NCBI GenBank assembly: GCA_003254905.1
Contig: QANU01105209.1
Span: 105,399-169,398, forward strand
Source: Nissolia schottii
Taxonomy: Eukaryota; Streptophyta; Magnoliopsida; Fabales; Fabaceae
Direction of reading: 5' to 3'
Length of the DNA: 64,000 nt
A program made the position numbers and the translations under genes. The notes beneath the pieces were generated by a model that was given only the letters and a program-made list of their open reading frames with translations, ran no database searches and was not told the DNA's origin. Below, one piece after another: positions 24,001 to 35,805 of this stretch. Position 1 is the stretch's first letter. Every line of letters begins with the position of its first letter.

Positions 24001-25676
24001 TGAACTTATTTACCGGTATGGAGTCCAGGCTTATCCGTTTAGTAAGGAGAGGTTGGACCAGCTGCAGGAGGAAGAGAGGGAGAAGCGTGAGAACCAGACG
24101 CTCACTAATTTACTGGCCAACAGCCATAGAGACTGTGTTTTGGGTCAGGGAGGACTCAAACAGGTATAACCGATGCGATCATATGTGCCTTCATCTTGGT
24201 TGCATGCTACTATTTTCCATATGTTTACTAAATTATCTTAGCGATGTTGCTGGAGACAAGCAATGTTTATTTGATGGTAGAATGCAAATGTTCAACACAA
24301 ATATAGATAACAAAAATTAATTCTCACACAAATCACTAAAACATGAGTCGTATAATAGAGAGAGAAAATGTGAGCATAATGAGTCTCATACTTTTGTGAG
24401 AGCTAAATCTTATTATTTGTATTTGTGTTATACACGTAGCATTCCTTTTATTGATTAGGTAATTTTATATAGATACACGCGTTAGAATAATGTTACACTG
24501 ATAATCATATTTGATACTTTTGAGACATTTACATTCATAAATATCTGAAGTTTATTGCGAGTCCTCCTAAAATTTTAAACTTTTGTGGATGTGATTGTTT
24601 TTATAAATTGTCAAATAGATTACGATCTTGTCATTTTTCTGTGTGCTTGTAGTCATAGGTTGAGTGTGTGTACCGCACTTCCTTTTTAAGTAGCACGTAA
24701 ATGAGTAAAAGTACCAATATTTTGTGTCACAAATTACACTTAAATCATTCAATTAATCATTAATTATTATATCAATCATACAGAATAAGGATTGTATATT
24801 ATTCGTCTCATGATTTTCATTAATTAGTATAAGAGAATAATTGGGTTTTATAAAGTAGCTAGAATTGGATCAAGCATCATTTAAAGGCAATCTTGCTACA
24901 GCACTAGAGATTATATATATAGACTTAATAAATAAACAAAAAAGAATACCTGTGTTACACAAGAATTAAATTTATAAATACTTTTTCGTTAGTTGGGACT
25001 GCAATTTTTGTTAAAACATAATGGTTTTGCCGAAGTACAGGTACCTGTTGCTTCTTTAGTGGGTAAAACTGTTGGGCTATACTTCTCAGCCGAATGGTGC
25101 GTCCCGTGCGGGAAATTCACTCCCAAGTTGATTTCCATCTACTACAAGATCAAGCAGGAGCTAGCTGAAAAAGGGGACCAGGAAGACTTCGAAATAGTGC
25201 TGGTTTCAAACGACCGTGACCAAGCGTCGTTTGACTCCTACTACAGTACAATGCCTTGGTTGGCATTGCCTTTTGGGGACCCAGAGATTAAGAACCTCGC
25301 AAGGCACTTCGATGTGCAAGGGATCCCTTGTTTGGTAATTATAGGGCCCAATGGCAAAACAATAACCGGACACGGCAGGAGCCTGATAAACCTGTACCAA
25401 GAGAATGCGTACCCTTTCACTGATGCCAAAGTGGAGCAGCTGGAGAAACAGCTTGAGGAAGAGGCGAAGGGGTTACCGGGATTCGTGCGCCATGAAGGGC
25501 ATCGCCACGACCTGAATTTGGTGTCGGATGGGAATGGAGGTGGGCCCTTCATATGCTGTGTGTGTGATGAGCAAGGGTCCAATTGGGCCTACCAGTGTCT
25601 CGAATGTGGCTATGAAGTGCATCCAAAGTGCGTCAGAGCTACTGTGGATCCTGGCCATGTCTTGGTGGGAAGGTGA
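21081..25676 (+). CDS. NRX2: Nucleoredoxin 2-like thiol oxidoreductase
   Basis: Three exons: 21081-21227, 23669-24163 and 25041-25676, all in phase 0, giving 425 residues. The protein has two thioredoxin-like domains, then a C-terminal zinc-binding DC1 domain (about 372-420) with clustered His and Cys. Domain 2 carries an intact WCVPC site (C234, C237). Domain 1 has WYPPC (68-72), losing the first cysteine; I recall the same substitution in related legume nucleoredoxins, so domain 1 is probably not a conventional reductase. PWLALPF/PWLAIPF and a cis-proline-type GIPCL segment are in both domains. Nucleoredoxins reduce disulfides in target proteins in cytosol and nucleus; targets here are unknown. 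Intron 1 is 2.4 kb; intron 2 contains a MITE. ATG 21093 is an alternative start. Confidence 0.92.
24281..24443. mobile_element. Foldback MITE in intron 2 of nucleoredoxin, copy 2
   Basis: The left end AATGCAAATGTTCAACAC mirrors the right end, which inverted reads AATGCTACGTGTATAACAC. Further inward the arms AACAAAAATTAATTCTCACA and AATAAGATTTAGCTCTCACA also pair. The left arm aligns with the element at 5795-5946. It is non-coding and sits well inside the intron, so it should be spliced out. Confidence 0.7.
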
Positions 25677-25689
25677 CCCCCCCCCCCTC

Positions 25690-27706
25690 CCCTCCGGTTG
25701 CCTATGTGGAACTGCTTGTAGGAATTTACTTTGAATAGTGATATATAGACTCATTTATTTGTGGGACATTGACACGACTCATACTCCATCTTTATTTGAT
25801 GAAATTTCGATGAGTCCATGCATTAATAGAATATCATCTAAATGGTGATTGAGGTGAGTCGGGCAGCGAGTTTCCGAATAAATGACTCCACGTCATTTCT
25901 CATTTAGTTTCCTATGCTGAAAGATAGAATTGAATGTCCTGTGTTAGTGGCAAAGAGGGTTGAAAAACCCCGAGTTATATCTGTCCTAATCTAGACCAAG
26001 ATTTGCAATTCTCATTAGAATTGATAGGTTTATATGTATCTTTATGGTTGCCGCTTTCTTCTTGCTATTGTATGATGACTCCGAAAGGAGAGCGACGGAG
26101 AAAGAAGAAGAAATTACTGCGTGAGCTACAATACTGTGATGACTGGAAATCTCTGATTTTCCTTTCCTAAAGCAATCCATTACCTCCTCACTGGCGTGAA
26201 TAAGGAAATTGAATGTATAATTGATATTAAAATTTTCAATTTCAATTTCAATTTCTTGTTTAGAATAACATACGAATTGTAATTATAATTCAGCAGACTA
26301 ATTTTATAGAATTAAAAAGTAAATAATATGAATTATTTTTTTTTATTTTGATTTATTCTTTATGAAATTCCAATTCTAAAGTTTGATTCTTTTTCCATTC
26401 TTTAACATTTTATGAATCATTTTATAATTTTTTTTAAGCTTAATACCCTATTTAGTCCCCACACTTTACTCTTGTATTTTAATTAGTCCTACAACTTAAA
26501 AAAGTAATAGGTTAATTTCTTAATTTAAATTTTACAAATGTTATATTTGTTAGTCTTTACCTCATATTCTAAAAGAGAATAGTTAGATTGTTTAAAGACT
26601 ACTTAAAATAATATTATTAATGTTCATAAACTACTTAGGACAATCATGTAAAATTCGTGGACCAAATAAGGTATTGATTCATATTTTACTAAGGGGCATA
26701 TTTATTTCCTAACTATCATTTATTGTCAAAATTTATTATTTTATGACAAATCATAGTATAATATTTTTCTTAAATTCTATTTTCTATTTTTTATATAAAT
26801 AAAATTTATAAGATTATAATAAAAATTACTATAGTATAAATTTTTATTGTGTTGGTATTTTTATAAAATTTGAAAAACAAATTTACATATAATAATACAT
26901 GTCAAGTTACAAATTATAATTTTTATTTTAGTTCCTTAATATGTTTAAATAATAAAATTAAAAATTTAAATTAATTTTATGTTACAATTAAAAATTATTT
27001 TCTGCATAAAACAGATAATTAATGCTAAAGCTGTTCTTTGTTTTAAGACGCAGAGATTTTGTTGATAAAACACTAAAATATAAATGAAATAATTGCTTAA
27101 AAATTGATCAATTTCTTTTATCAACAAAAATTGATTAAAAGAAAATTTAGTGATTGAAATTTAATAATTTCATTCATCTTTGACGATATTTTATATTATA
27201 TATATAATTGTAACATTAGCTTTTTTATTTTTGTCACAGGAACAATTTTTTTTAATAAAAAAAATTTGTTACCGAAATCTTTTTATTAAAAATTTTGTCA
27301 AAATAATGTGACATTATTTTTAATCATTTGTCAGATTTTTTTTTCTCTTTTACTTATTCAACCACTGTTAAATACGATTAAAATTCAAGCAATATTTCTG
27401 ACATTTTTTTCAAAAGAATCTGACAAACTAGTAGTATTAGTCTAAAAAAAATTACTTTTTAATAGGTCGCATGATATTATTTGAACAATGTGTTGGAGAA
27501 TAAAAATTTTAAGGAACCGGTGATACTTTTGGTCTGTAGTAGTGACAGAGATGTTATTGGCGCACGTTTTCGTCGGCCAGAGTGTAGGGCTTTTGCATTT
27601 TAATGGGCTTAACCCAGGCCCAACCCAAAAAAGTCCTCGTTTCAACTCCACGGCGGTTTTCTATCCAACGACGAGAGAGTGAACATGTAAATAGAAAATA
27701 GGAGAA
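25690..27706. other. Intergenic DNA, no gene seen
   Basis: A C-run (25677-25687) follows the nucleoredoxin stop. From 26400 to 27400 the DNA is very AT-rich and includes phrases such as CCCTATTTAGTCCCCACACTT, typical of old dispersed plant repeats. The last 150 bases before 27707 are more balanced and probably form the promoter of the pseudouridine synthase gene. No coding frame is supported. Confidence 0.55.
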
Positions 27707-30700
27707 ATGCTATCGCTTCAATCATGTGGATGTTGCCGCGTTTCCATTGCGAGAGCACTCCAATTTCAAACTTCCCCTTCGCTCTTTTCCTCTCCTACTA
27801 ACTATAAATACCGTTTCGCCGTTGCGAGAACAGTTACCGCTGGCTCTGGCTTCACCGGAGACTCAGGCTCCGTTGTGGATCAAGAATCGGTCGCCGATAC
27901 TAGGACAAACTTCGCCGGCGTGCGGTTGGAGGAGACGGTTGATAGCAGAATCAGATCTGGAAAGCTGAGACTCGATAGTTGGATCTCTTCTCGCATCAGC
28001 GGCATTAGTAGGGCTCGCGTGCAATCAAGTATCAGAGCTGGACTCGTTCATGTCAATGGCCGTGTGGTTGATAAGGTAATCCTCAACCGAGAGCTTCTGT
28101 TTCAGCAAGAATTTGATACTAAATCTGTTTTTGCTTTAATCTTGCTCGTTACTGCGAAATCGCGATTACGAATATGCTATTAGTTCCGTTAGTGTGAACT
28201 AGTTGTGTTTCAGCTGAAAAGAATTTCGAAATAAGAGAAATGATCTCACTGACTGTGGCTTAATTACATTCAAACATTAGGCTGATTACGGCGCTGCTAT
28301 AGATCTATATCATTCAGTCTTGGAATATCTCCTGTTTATTATGTATGGTTTATTGATGAACATGAGTTGTGTTTTAGTTTAAGAAGACATAAAACGTTTC
28401 TCAATATTTTGTTGATGCTCGCAAATTTGAGGTGTTTTTGCCTGTGTAAATGATCACCTAGTTGAAACTATACCTGAAATTGTCTTTATTTGTTGCAAAC
28501 TTAAAGAATCCTCCATTACTCCATCATTCAGGTCAAGACACTGGAGGCATTGAGCCTTATATCAACTAAATATTATGTTTCGGGTTGCAACTCTTTCAAA
28601 ATCTGCAGACAAAAGCAGAACTGAATGGTTTGATGTGTTCCTTAACTGTATTTTCCACGTTTTTGTTTGGTTATTTTAAGAGTTGAGGCATCGCCAAGAG
28701 CTTTATGCTTTGGTGATAATAGTGGTGAGGACAACAATGCATGGCTAAGTAATCCCAAATCTTTTCATATGAGATAACCTTGGCCATTTTTTCTCTTTGT
28801 ATGTGTCAATAGTGTCCGGTCTCAATCGGTTAATTTGCATATGAGCTATATGGATTGTTGACATCAATTTTTAATTAGTGATGCTCACTTGAGCAGGTTT
28901 CTTTCAATGTCAAAGTTGGAGATGAGATCAAATGCACAATTGCAGAGTTGCAGCAGTTGAGGGCTGTGCCAGAAAATATACCTTTGAATATAGTTTATGA
29001 AGATGAGAATGTGATAGTCATAAATAAACCTGCACACATGGTAACTCCTGCCTCTAGCCCTACGTTCTTTGTTTTTGTCATTTTCTTTTTATCTTGAACA
29101 AATCATTACTCATGTCTGTGGTGACTTGATTCTGTATAGTGTGAGGTTCAGGCTTTCTGATTAATAAATTATATTTAGTTGATTTTTAGACCATCAAAGA
29201 GCTTTGTACTTCATGATTTCATTGTTTTGGATAATTTCTCTCACATTGTGCCCAAAATATGTCTGTTTTATATTGTTTAATCTTCAAATTAACTCACTGG
29301 CTGCAAACGCTGCCTCATGTGCATTGCTCGTTTTCTTCTTTTTCTATTTATTTCCTCAATTCCTCTCCCTAGCCCATTGCAACGCACCCCAAAACAAGAA
29401 ACAAAAGGACAAAAGAATTGAAGAAAAAGGAGCAAAGTTGGAAACTCTGCTTAAAACTGTGTTTTTTTTTTTTTTTTAAAATTTGTGGAGTTTCATTATC
29501 TTTTTTACTCCCATGTTCTAATCACATAAGAAACAGTCAGAAGGCTCAGTTAAGGCACGCTAACTCAAAATACTAACATTGAAATTTCATTATTTGGTCT
29601 CCAACCTAGGTTGTGCATCCAGCACCCGGAAATACATCTGGAACACTAGTCAATGGCATTCTTCATCATTGTAACCTTCCAAATGTTGAATATTCTAAAG
29701 AGGAAGCTCTTTCAGATGATGATTCTGATGATGAGCTCAATAGCTTCTATTCACATTCAAGTTCTTCTGAAGGGTTACATTCTAACCAGTCTGTGGCATC
29801 GATTCGCCCGGGGATTGTACACCGATTGGACAAAGGAACAAGTGGGTTACTTGTTGTTGCGAAGGTGTTTCTGGCATCTTCTAAAGATTTACCACTGCTG
29901 CCCTTCTTTAGTACAGAATGAAAATTCTTGTTCATGCTTCAAAAATTTAACATTTAGCTTATTATGCATTGATATCAGGATGAACATTCTCATATGAAAT
30001 TATCAAAACAATTTAAGCTACGTACTATCAAGAGGGTGTATGTTAGCCTTACCGCTGGGGTACCCACTTCAGTTGCTGGGCGTGTTGAGGTTCCAGTTGG
30101 CCGTGATCTTAATAACCGGCTTCGTATGACTGCTGTAGCCGGACCAGTCAATTCTAGAAATGCTCGTCATGCTGCTAGTAGGTGATTTATGGTCCTTTTA
30201 CACTTCATTTCGATTTACTAACTAATATGATATATAATATTAAATATGTGTGCGCATAAACATAATATGAAATTTGAGTTTGCTTTTATTCAATCCAGGT
30301 GTCCTTGCCAATTAGCTTTATCGTAGAATTATTTTAGCTTAGTCAGCCGCCAATTATGGCTGCAAGATATTTCATCATTTGGATTTTTCTGCCGGTCTCA
30401 AATGATTAAGACTAAAGGGAACAGTTGAAATATTTTATGTTGTGTGACACTGATCATTATGTTAGTTTTGCTTTCTTCCATATATGGGAAGTCGTAAGAT
30501 ATATTTAAGGTTTCATAGGAAGTGTTGCACCAGCTCATCTATTCATCTAAAAGTTGACTACTTACCATCTGTCAGGTACAGAGTGATTGAGATACTTGCT
30601 GGAGGCAGTTGTGCATTGGTTGAATGGAAGTTGGAAACTGGGCGCACCCATCAGGTACTTCTTCGTGCATAAGTTCCGACTCTATAGAAATGATACATGT

Positions 30701-31975
30701 TACAATTTGATAACTCACTATCTTGTGAATCAGAATTTGCTGCACCAACTGAACGTCATTGAAATAATAGCCTTGCTTTACCCTTGTGATATTGGATTGA
30801 AGCATCCGAAGAAAATTTTACTAACTTTCTTATGGCTTCAAGCTTGATTGTTAAGGCTTCTATCTAACAGATTATATCAATTTTAATATTGAAATGGTAA
30901 ACAATGCCTTTTAAATTTAATGGGTAAACCCACATTTAATTTCCCTGAATATTGTGTAAATTCAAAATTTAGTTTACCACGTTTGAAACCTCATTAATTT
31001 TTATTCTACATTAACCCTTTGGTGGTCTTACTATGCCTCATGGAAATGTGTCTTTTAACCTTAAGAAAAGAAAAATTGTGAGAGCATGTTTTGTGGGTTA
31101 ACTACTGTGGACACAACGAATTAGAGGGAGAGGCTCTGCTGTAGGTAAAAAGAGGAGTGGATAAGGCTGTGTGTTAACTGGACACAACGAATTAGAGATG
31201 ATGCTAGATAGTATGAAAAGTCACATCCTAAAAATTCTTCACGAAATGACCCTAGCGTGATTTCCGCCAAATCTGGACGTTGTCTATTTTTTTTATTTGA
31301 TTTCAACCCACTAAAATGTATCCACGTAAGTCGAAAGGAATTTGTACTTAATATCTTCTAGCGAAGCTATCTTTTGATTCTTATATGCGTTTACCCTTTA
31401 CAGTTTAGTTGTAAATTTAAATAATATAGGATTTTTTTATTGGGGTTTATAATGTTAGTATTAATTTTGTATGGCAACATATCCTCTTGCATACCAAATC
31501 AATTAACATACAGGAAAACTACATCCATTTTATTTGGTTTTGCAGATCCGTGCACATGCGAAGTACCTAGGAGTTCCTCTGCTGGGTGATGAGGTTTACG
31601 GGGCGACGAGAAGTATGGTCCTGTCACTGCTCCGGCCCAGAACACCCTCGGGTTTACATAGCAAAATTGTACAAATGGTTTCTAGGCTAGATAGGCCTTG
31701 CCTTCATGCTTTGACTCTCGGGTGAGAGAATAAAGGCCTGTTTAGTTTCCTCTCTAAACCTTAGGTCCTCGTTTTATAGTATTGACGTGATTCATGAAAC
31801 TTGATAAAGCTGGTGATTTTGCTTATTGTTTTACAGGTTTCAGCATCCTCATACAGGGCAGCAGGTGCATTTTTCATGCGAACCTCCTGCAGACTTTGAT
31901 GAGATTTTGACCCAACTTCGTATAATCGGCAGTGAGAGGACTTCTTTCTCAAAGCGTTCAAACGACTCACAATAA
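27707..31975 (+). CDS. RluA-family RNA pseudouridine synthase, organellar
   Basis: Seven exons (27707-28075, 28897-29040, 29610-29864, 29979-30181, 30576-30654, 31546-31721, 31837-31975) join in frame to 454 residues. The first 45 or so residues are Ser/Arg-rich and poor in acids, like a plastid transit peptide. An S4 RNA-binding domain spans about 87-123. The catalytic motif HRLDKGTSG begins at H242, placing the catalytic Asp at 245. A YVSLTAG segment, then ETGRTHQIRAHAKYLGVPLLGDEVYG, complete the RluA core. An acidic Asp/Ser insert (about 205-230) precedes the catalytic motif. The closest match I know is Arabidopsis RNA pseudouridine synthase 2, chloroplastic. The enzyme isomerises uridine in RNA; its target site cannot be read from sequence. 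Confidence 0.92.
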
Positions 31976-34586
31976 GATGGATTTCGCCGCTTATCAAAGC
32001 CTCTTCGATAAACCATTTTCATATATGCTATTTATTTTTTGCCTTTCATATCAATTATTATTAATTAATTTTGATATATATAAAAAAAAGTTTTACATTT
32101 TTTTGGGTACAAAATGAAGTTTTGAAATATCTTTAAAAAGTTTCAAAGAAAGTTAATCGTATAATTATGTCAAAATGAACCAAAATTAAATTCAATTACA
32201 TGTTAAAAATATAACGCTGCAATATGATACTCACATTATAAAGACTACGTTATTTTTATCTACAATCAAATAGAAACCATTTGTTCATTACGAAATTGTG
32301 GAAAATAAAATTGAATGCGATAATGTTGTTTATTATCCATTTGGAAGTTTATTTTATTAATCTATCCATTTCGAATAATAGTAAATTCTTATGGGAATTT
32401 ATAATAATAAATTTATTATAATTACAATTATAACTATAAAATTTTCAGTTAAAAACAATGTAACATTTTAATATTGTATTAAATCTGATTTATGTTTTAA
32501 ATTTCTAATTGTAAAATAAAATTTTCATATGTTCTCTTCATGGTGCACTTTTTAATAAAGACAATATAGAATTATAAATGAATATAATTAGTCAATCAAT
32601 CGAATAATATCAATATATTAATGTAATAATTAATCAACGCAGTAGTATCCAAGCAGCATAAAGCGTTTTTCCTTCCGCTTATCAGAACTATTTACAACGG
32701 ATCCGGATCACAACACCATACCAGCAATTAAATAAATAATTATTTTTTTGTAATAAAATAATTGTTATTTTAATCATAGTTTTTAACCAACGTTAAATTT
32801 GTGAAATTCATATTTAAAATAAAAATTAAGTGTCCAAATATAAATCATGTAAATTTCTATTTTGTTATAATTGTCATTTACAAAACAAAGTTCACTCAAA
32901 ATAAATATCTATTTTGTCACTCACTTCAAAATAAAACTCAAACTCGAATCACGTCTAATTAAAAAAGAAGAGAGTTTAATTAATATAAATGGTACACTAT
33001 CATCCAATTGTATATTAGTACATAGAAATTACCCCCCCCCCCCCNCCCCCCCCCCCACCAAAAAACATAAATCAAATTATAAAACTCACTTATATTCAAA
33101 AATATAAATTCCCAATCATAAATCACATTAAAATTTTACCTTATAAAATCACACTCTAATATCATCCAAACAAAAATAATTCACGTGTAGAAAGTCTATA
33201 ATAAACTCGTTACTAGTAAAAAATTTTATTTAAACACACTTATTAACCTTAACCAAAAAAAATAAACACTTGATTAAAGCATAACCAAACACGACACGTA
33301 TTCTTCTGTTTTCATTATAAATATCAGAAAGTATACGAACCTAACATACTTTAAAGTGGGCCACACCCAAATGGCTAAAAATTATAAGCATAGGCTGAAA
33401 AAAAAAATGAAGAGCACAAAGTTAATCCAACTCAGCCCAACTTGAATTGGCCCGACCGTGTTGGACGAGCCCAATGGCCAGTTTCTTTCGCCCCCTGACC
33501 ATGTATTCCGTTACCGTAGGTGAACAGACTCACCAATAAATTAGGTGAGGAACAGAGTACGCATTACGCAACATACAAATTGACCCAGTCTCTTCGGGGG
33601 AAAAACAAAAAACAAAAAACAAAAACAAATCGAAGCATGAACCATGCATACATTGTCAGAACATATCAGCAAACAATGTGTAAAACAGAACCGCCAAATT
33701 CTGCACCAATTGTTCAGATAGTGGCAACCACTTTCATCCTCATACCACAATTCACGGTTGCTCTATTCCAATTGATTCCACTTCTCCACCGATAATACCG
33801 GTATTAGCCTATTACACCATCTTTCCAGGGATTTTAATATTCCACTATCATATCTATCAGAAATCGAAACAGAGCTGCAAACCAAGAATATAAAAAGAAA
33901 TCCAAACAGAACCCAGTGGCCATATATAATGTGCACTTGTTCAATAAATTCAAATGTAAAGGAGCCCTGACCATGTGCCAAAGCAAACATATGGCACCGA
34001 TCTAGATACTTGCCTGTCCAACCATGACAAGCACCCAGTTGTGTCAATTTCAGATGGTGTAGGCCGGTCTAATTATATTTTTTGTGCTGTCCCCCATTTT
34101 TAATATATTTATTGAAAAAAAAGAAGGCCGACCCAAGTTCAAGCCCATGGCCCGCATGGGACTAGCAAAACATAAACACGAAACTAAAATTAACCTAAGT
34201 GGCTTGACTCAGCCCATTTTGATAGCTCTGGGACTGTCAGGAGGAGTCATCTAAAAAGTAATATTCATTCCTTTGAGAAAATAGCACATTTTCACAACCC
34301 AAAAAAAGTCACATTTTCACGACAGAAAAATAACACATTTTCAAAAACTTGGTAATGATTAACGTCCTCGTGTTCAAATATGTGAAGTTACAAATGTATC
34401 TACCTGTCTGCAACACATCATCCCCTACTCCAAGTAAGCCCTTTGCCAAAAGAGAGCTTCGTTTGGAACTCTATCAACAAGTATAAGAACTCGGATCAGT
34501 ACCACAGTACTCTTTTTCTACAGTGAAACGATATTTTTGTGCAGCTGAAAAAAAATACGGGCACACCTGAGGAAATGCATTGAACC
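31976..34586. other. AT-rich intergenic DNA, no gene seen
   Basis: Mostly poly-A/T DNA without a supported coding frame. A C-homopolymer at 33032-33056 contains a single N (33045), marking uncertain length in the assembly. The stretches 33340-33540 and 34060-34260 contain several GGCCCA/TGGGCC-type words, typical of plant promoters or retroelement debris, but no structure could be confirmed. Confidence 0.6.
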
Positions 34587-34807
34587 TGTGAGATTTCATG
34601 ATTCATTAGAGATGATAACCAAAGAAGATAACCAAAGAAAAAGACAATCAATGATTTTATTCTTCAATCAGTATTGAGTACAATAAGTTTAGGCCTATTT
34701 ATAGACTTTTGAGAATAAATCAACATAATGACAAAATTAGGGTAATATCAAATGAAATCAAAACTAAATCAATCTAATATATTCTAAATTTAATATTATT
34801 CTTAACA
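34587..34807 (-). repeat. 3' LTR of the small LTR element
   Basis: This LTR has 221 bases, against 208 in its partner; the difference is a 13-base internal duplication (GATAACCAAAGAA-type) near 34618. Outside this I count seven substitutions between the two LTRs, about 3.4 percent, so the insertion is not brand-new but is far from decayed. Confidence 0.95.
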
Positions 34808-34845
34808 CCCTCCATCAAGCTAAAGCTCCATGAGCTTTTAGCTTG

Positions 34846-35124
34846 TCACAAGCGAAGGTTGTTAAGGGAAAACAAGAGCAGTGCCAAGGACTTGTACGGA
34901 AACATCGGTGACTGCACAGAGGCGGTGATAGGCAATATCGGAGACTGCACAGAGGCAGCGATAGGTAACATCAGGGGCTGCACAGAGGCAGCGATAGGCA
35001 ACATCGGAGACTTCAGAGGAGTCGCCACCGGCGACTTTGTCGGAGAAGATGCTGGCGACGAGGCTGGAGATTGAGCGACAATGGAGCTCACCAACAATGC
35101 GGCAACTAGCATCAATGCAACCAT
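34846..35124 (-). CDS. AGP-like frame captured inside the LTR element
   Basis: Read from ATG 35124 on the minus strand, the 92-residue product begins with a convincing signal peptide (residues 1-18, ending SSIVAQ) and continues SPASSPASSPTKSPVATP. That is the Pro/Ala/Ser/Thr pattern of arabinogalactan proteins, whose Ser-Pro and Thr-Pro dipeptides become hydroxylated and glycosylated at the cell surface. After this, three and a partial fourth copy of an 11-residue IAASVQSPMLP-type unit follow (33-base DNA units), then an unrelated hydrophobic end. It has no typical AGP GPI-anchor tail. I infer that part of a host AGP gene was copied into the element; whether it is expressed is unknown. Another in-frame ATG lies at 35112. 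Confidence 0.6.
   Translation of the reverse strand: MVALMLVAALLVSSIVAQSPASSPASSPTKSPVATPLKSPMLPIAASVQPLMLPIAASVQSPILPITASVQSPMFPYKSLALLLFSLNNLRL
34901..35020 (-). repeat. 33-base minisatellite inside the captured frame
   Basis: Units at 34901-34933, 34934-34966 and 34967-34999, plus a partial fourth from 35000, share the core CTGCACAGAGGCAGCGATAG. Because 33 is a multiple of three, expansions leave the AGP-like frame open. Confidence 0.9.
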
Positions 35125-35352
35125 GGAGGAGTTGCAGCAATAAACGTGATGCGGCGACGTGAAAAGAGTACGGATCTGGCAACGACGACAGTGATGGGCG
35201 AGAGCGGCGAAGGACGCGGAAGCTGGAGAAAGATGAGGAATCGGAGATTGGAGGAAGGAGCCATGGCTTGAGAGAGATGGCAGAGGCAGAGAGAGGTCTT
35301 GTCTGGAGAGAGAGAGATGGGGTTCACAGAGGGTACCATGGCTCTGATACCA

Positions 35353-35560
35353 TGTGAGATTTCATGATTAATTAGAGATGATAACCAAAGAAAAAGACAA
35401 TCAATGATTCTATTCTTCAATCAGTATTGAGTACAATAAGTTTAGGCCTATTTATAGGCTTATGAGAATAAATCAACATAATGACAAAATTAGAGTAATA
35501 TCAAATGAAATCGGAACTAAATCAATCTAATATATTCTAAATTTAATATTATTCTTAACA
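35353..35560 (-). promoter_or_regulatory. 5' LTR with TATA box
   Basis: This 208-base LTR is upstream on the minus strand. A CCTATAAATAGG motif (35447-35459 complemented) is a strong TATA box, so transcription would run leftward through the primer site and the AGP-like frame. Confidence 0.85.
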
Positions 35561-35805
35561 GAACCTGTGTTTCTCCAATCCAAAATGTGAAGACTCACCC
35601 TGTAATAATGTATGTGAATCCTGCAAATATAAACTCATAAGGTGTTCAATGATATTTCTATATAAATGTGTTAACTGAGAAAAGTTTTGGGGATGAATTG
35701 AGAATGGAAATTAAAGAGATGAATTTCTCATTCAATTTTTATATGACATTCGTATTAACAATAGGACTATCGTTAGTCTGTAGAAGTACCTGTACAGATG
35801 ACGGC

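Larger units (their letters stand above)
34587..35560 (-). mobile_element. Complete non-autonomous LTR retrotransposon (TRIM-size, 974 bases)
   Basis: Two LTRs in direct orientation flank 545 internal bases, and GAACC occurs on both sides (34582-34586 and 35561-35565) as a 5-base target duplication. On the minus strand each LTR starts TGTTAAG and ends TCTCACA. Directly next to the 5' LTR is TGGTATCAGAGC (35341-35352 complemented), the binding site for initiator tRNA-Met. Next to the 3' LTR is the polypurine tract GATGGAGGG (34808-34816 complemented). There is no gag or pol, so mobility must depend on another element. The interior instead carries an arabinogalactan-protein-like reading frame. 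All the cis-acting parts needed for copying are visible. Confidence 0.95.

Noticed and set aside
34859-35074. Plus-strand 71-codon frame in the LTR element
   Set aside because: It is the complement of the AGP-like minus frame, and the primer site and polypurine tract set the transcription direction as minus.
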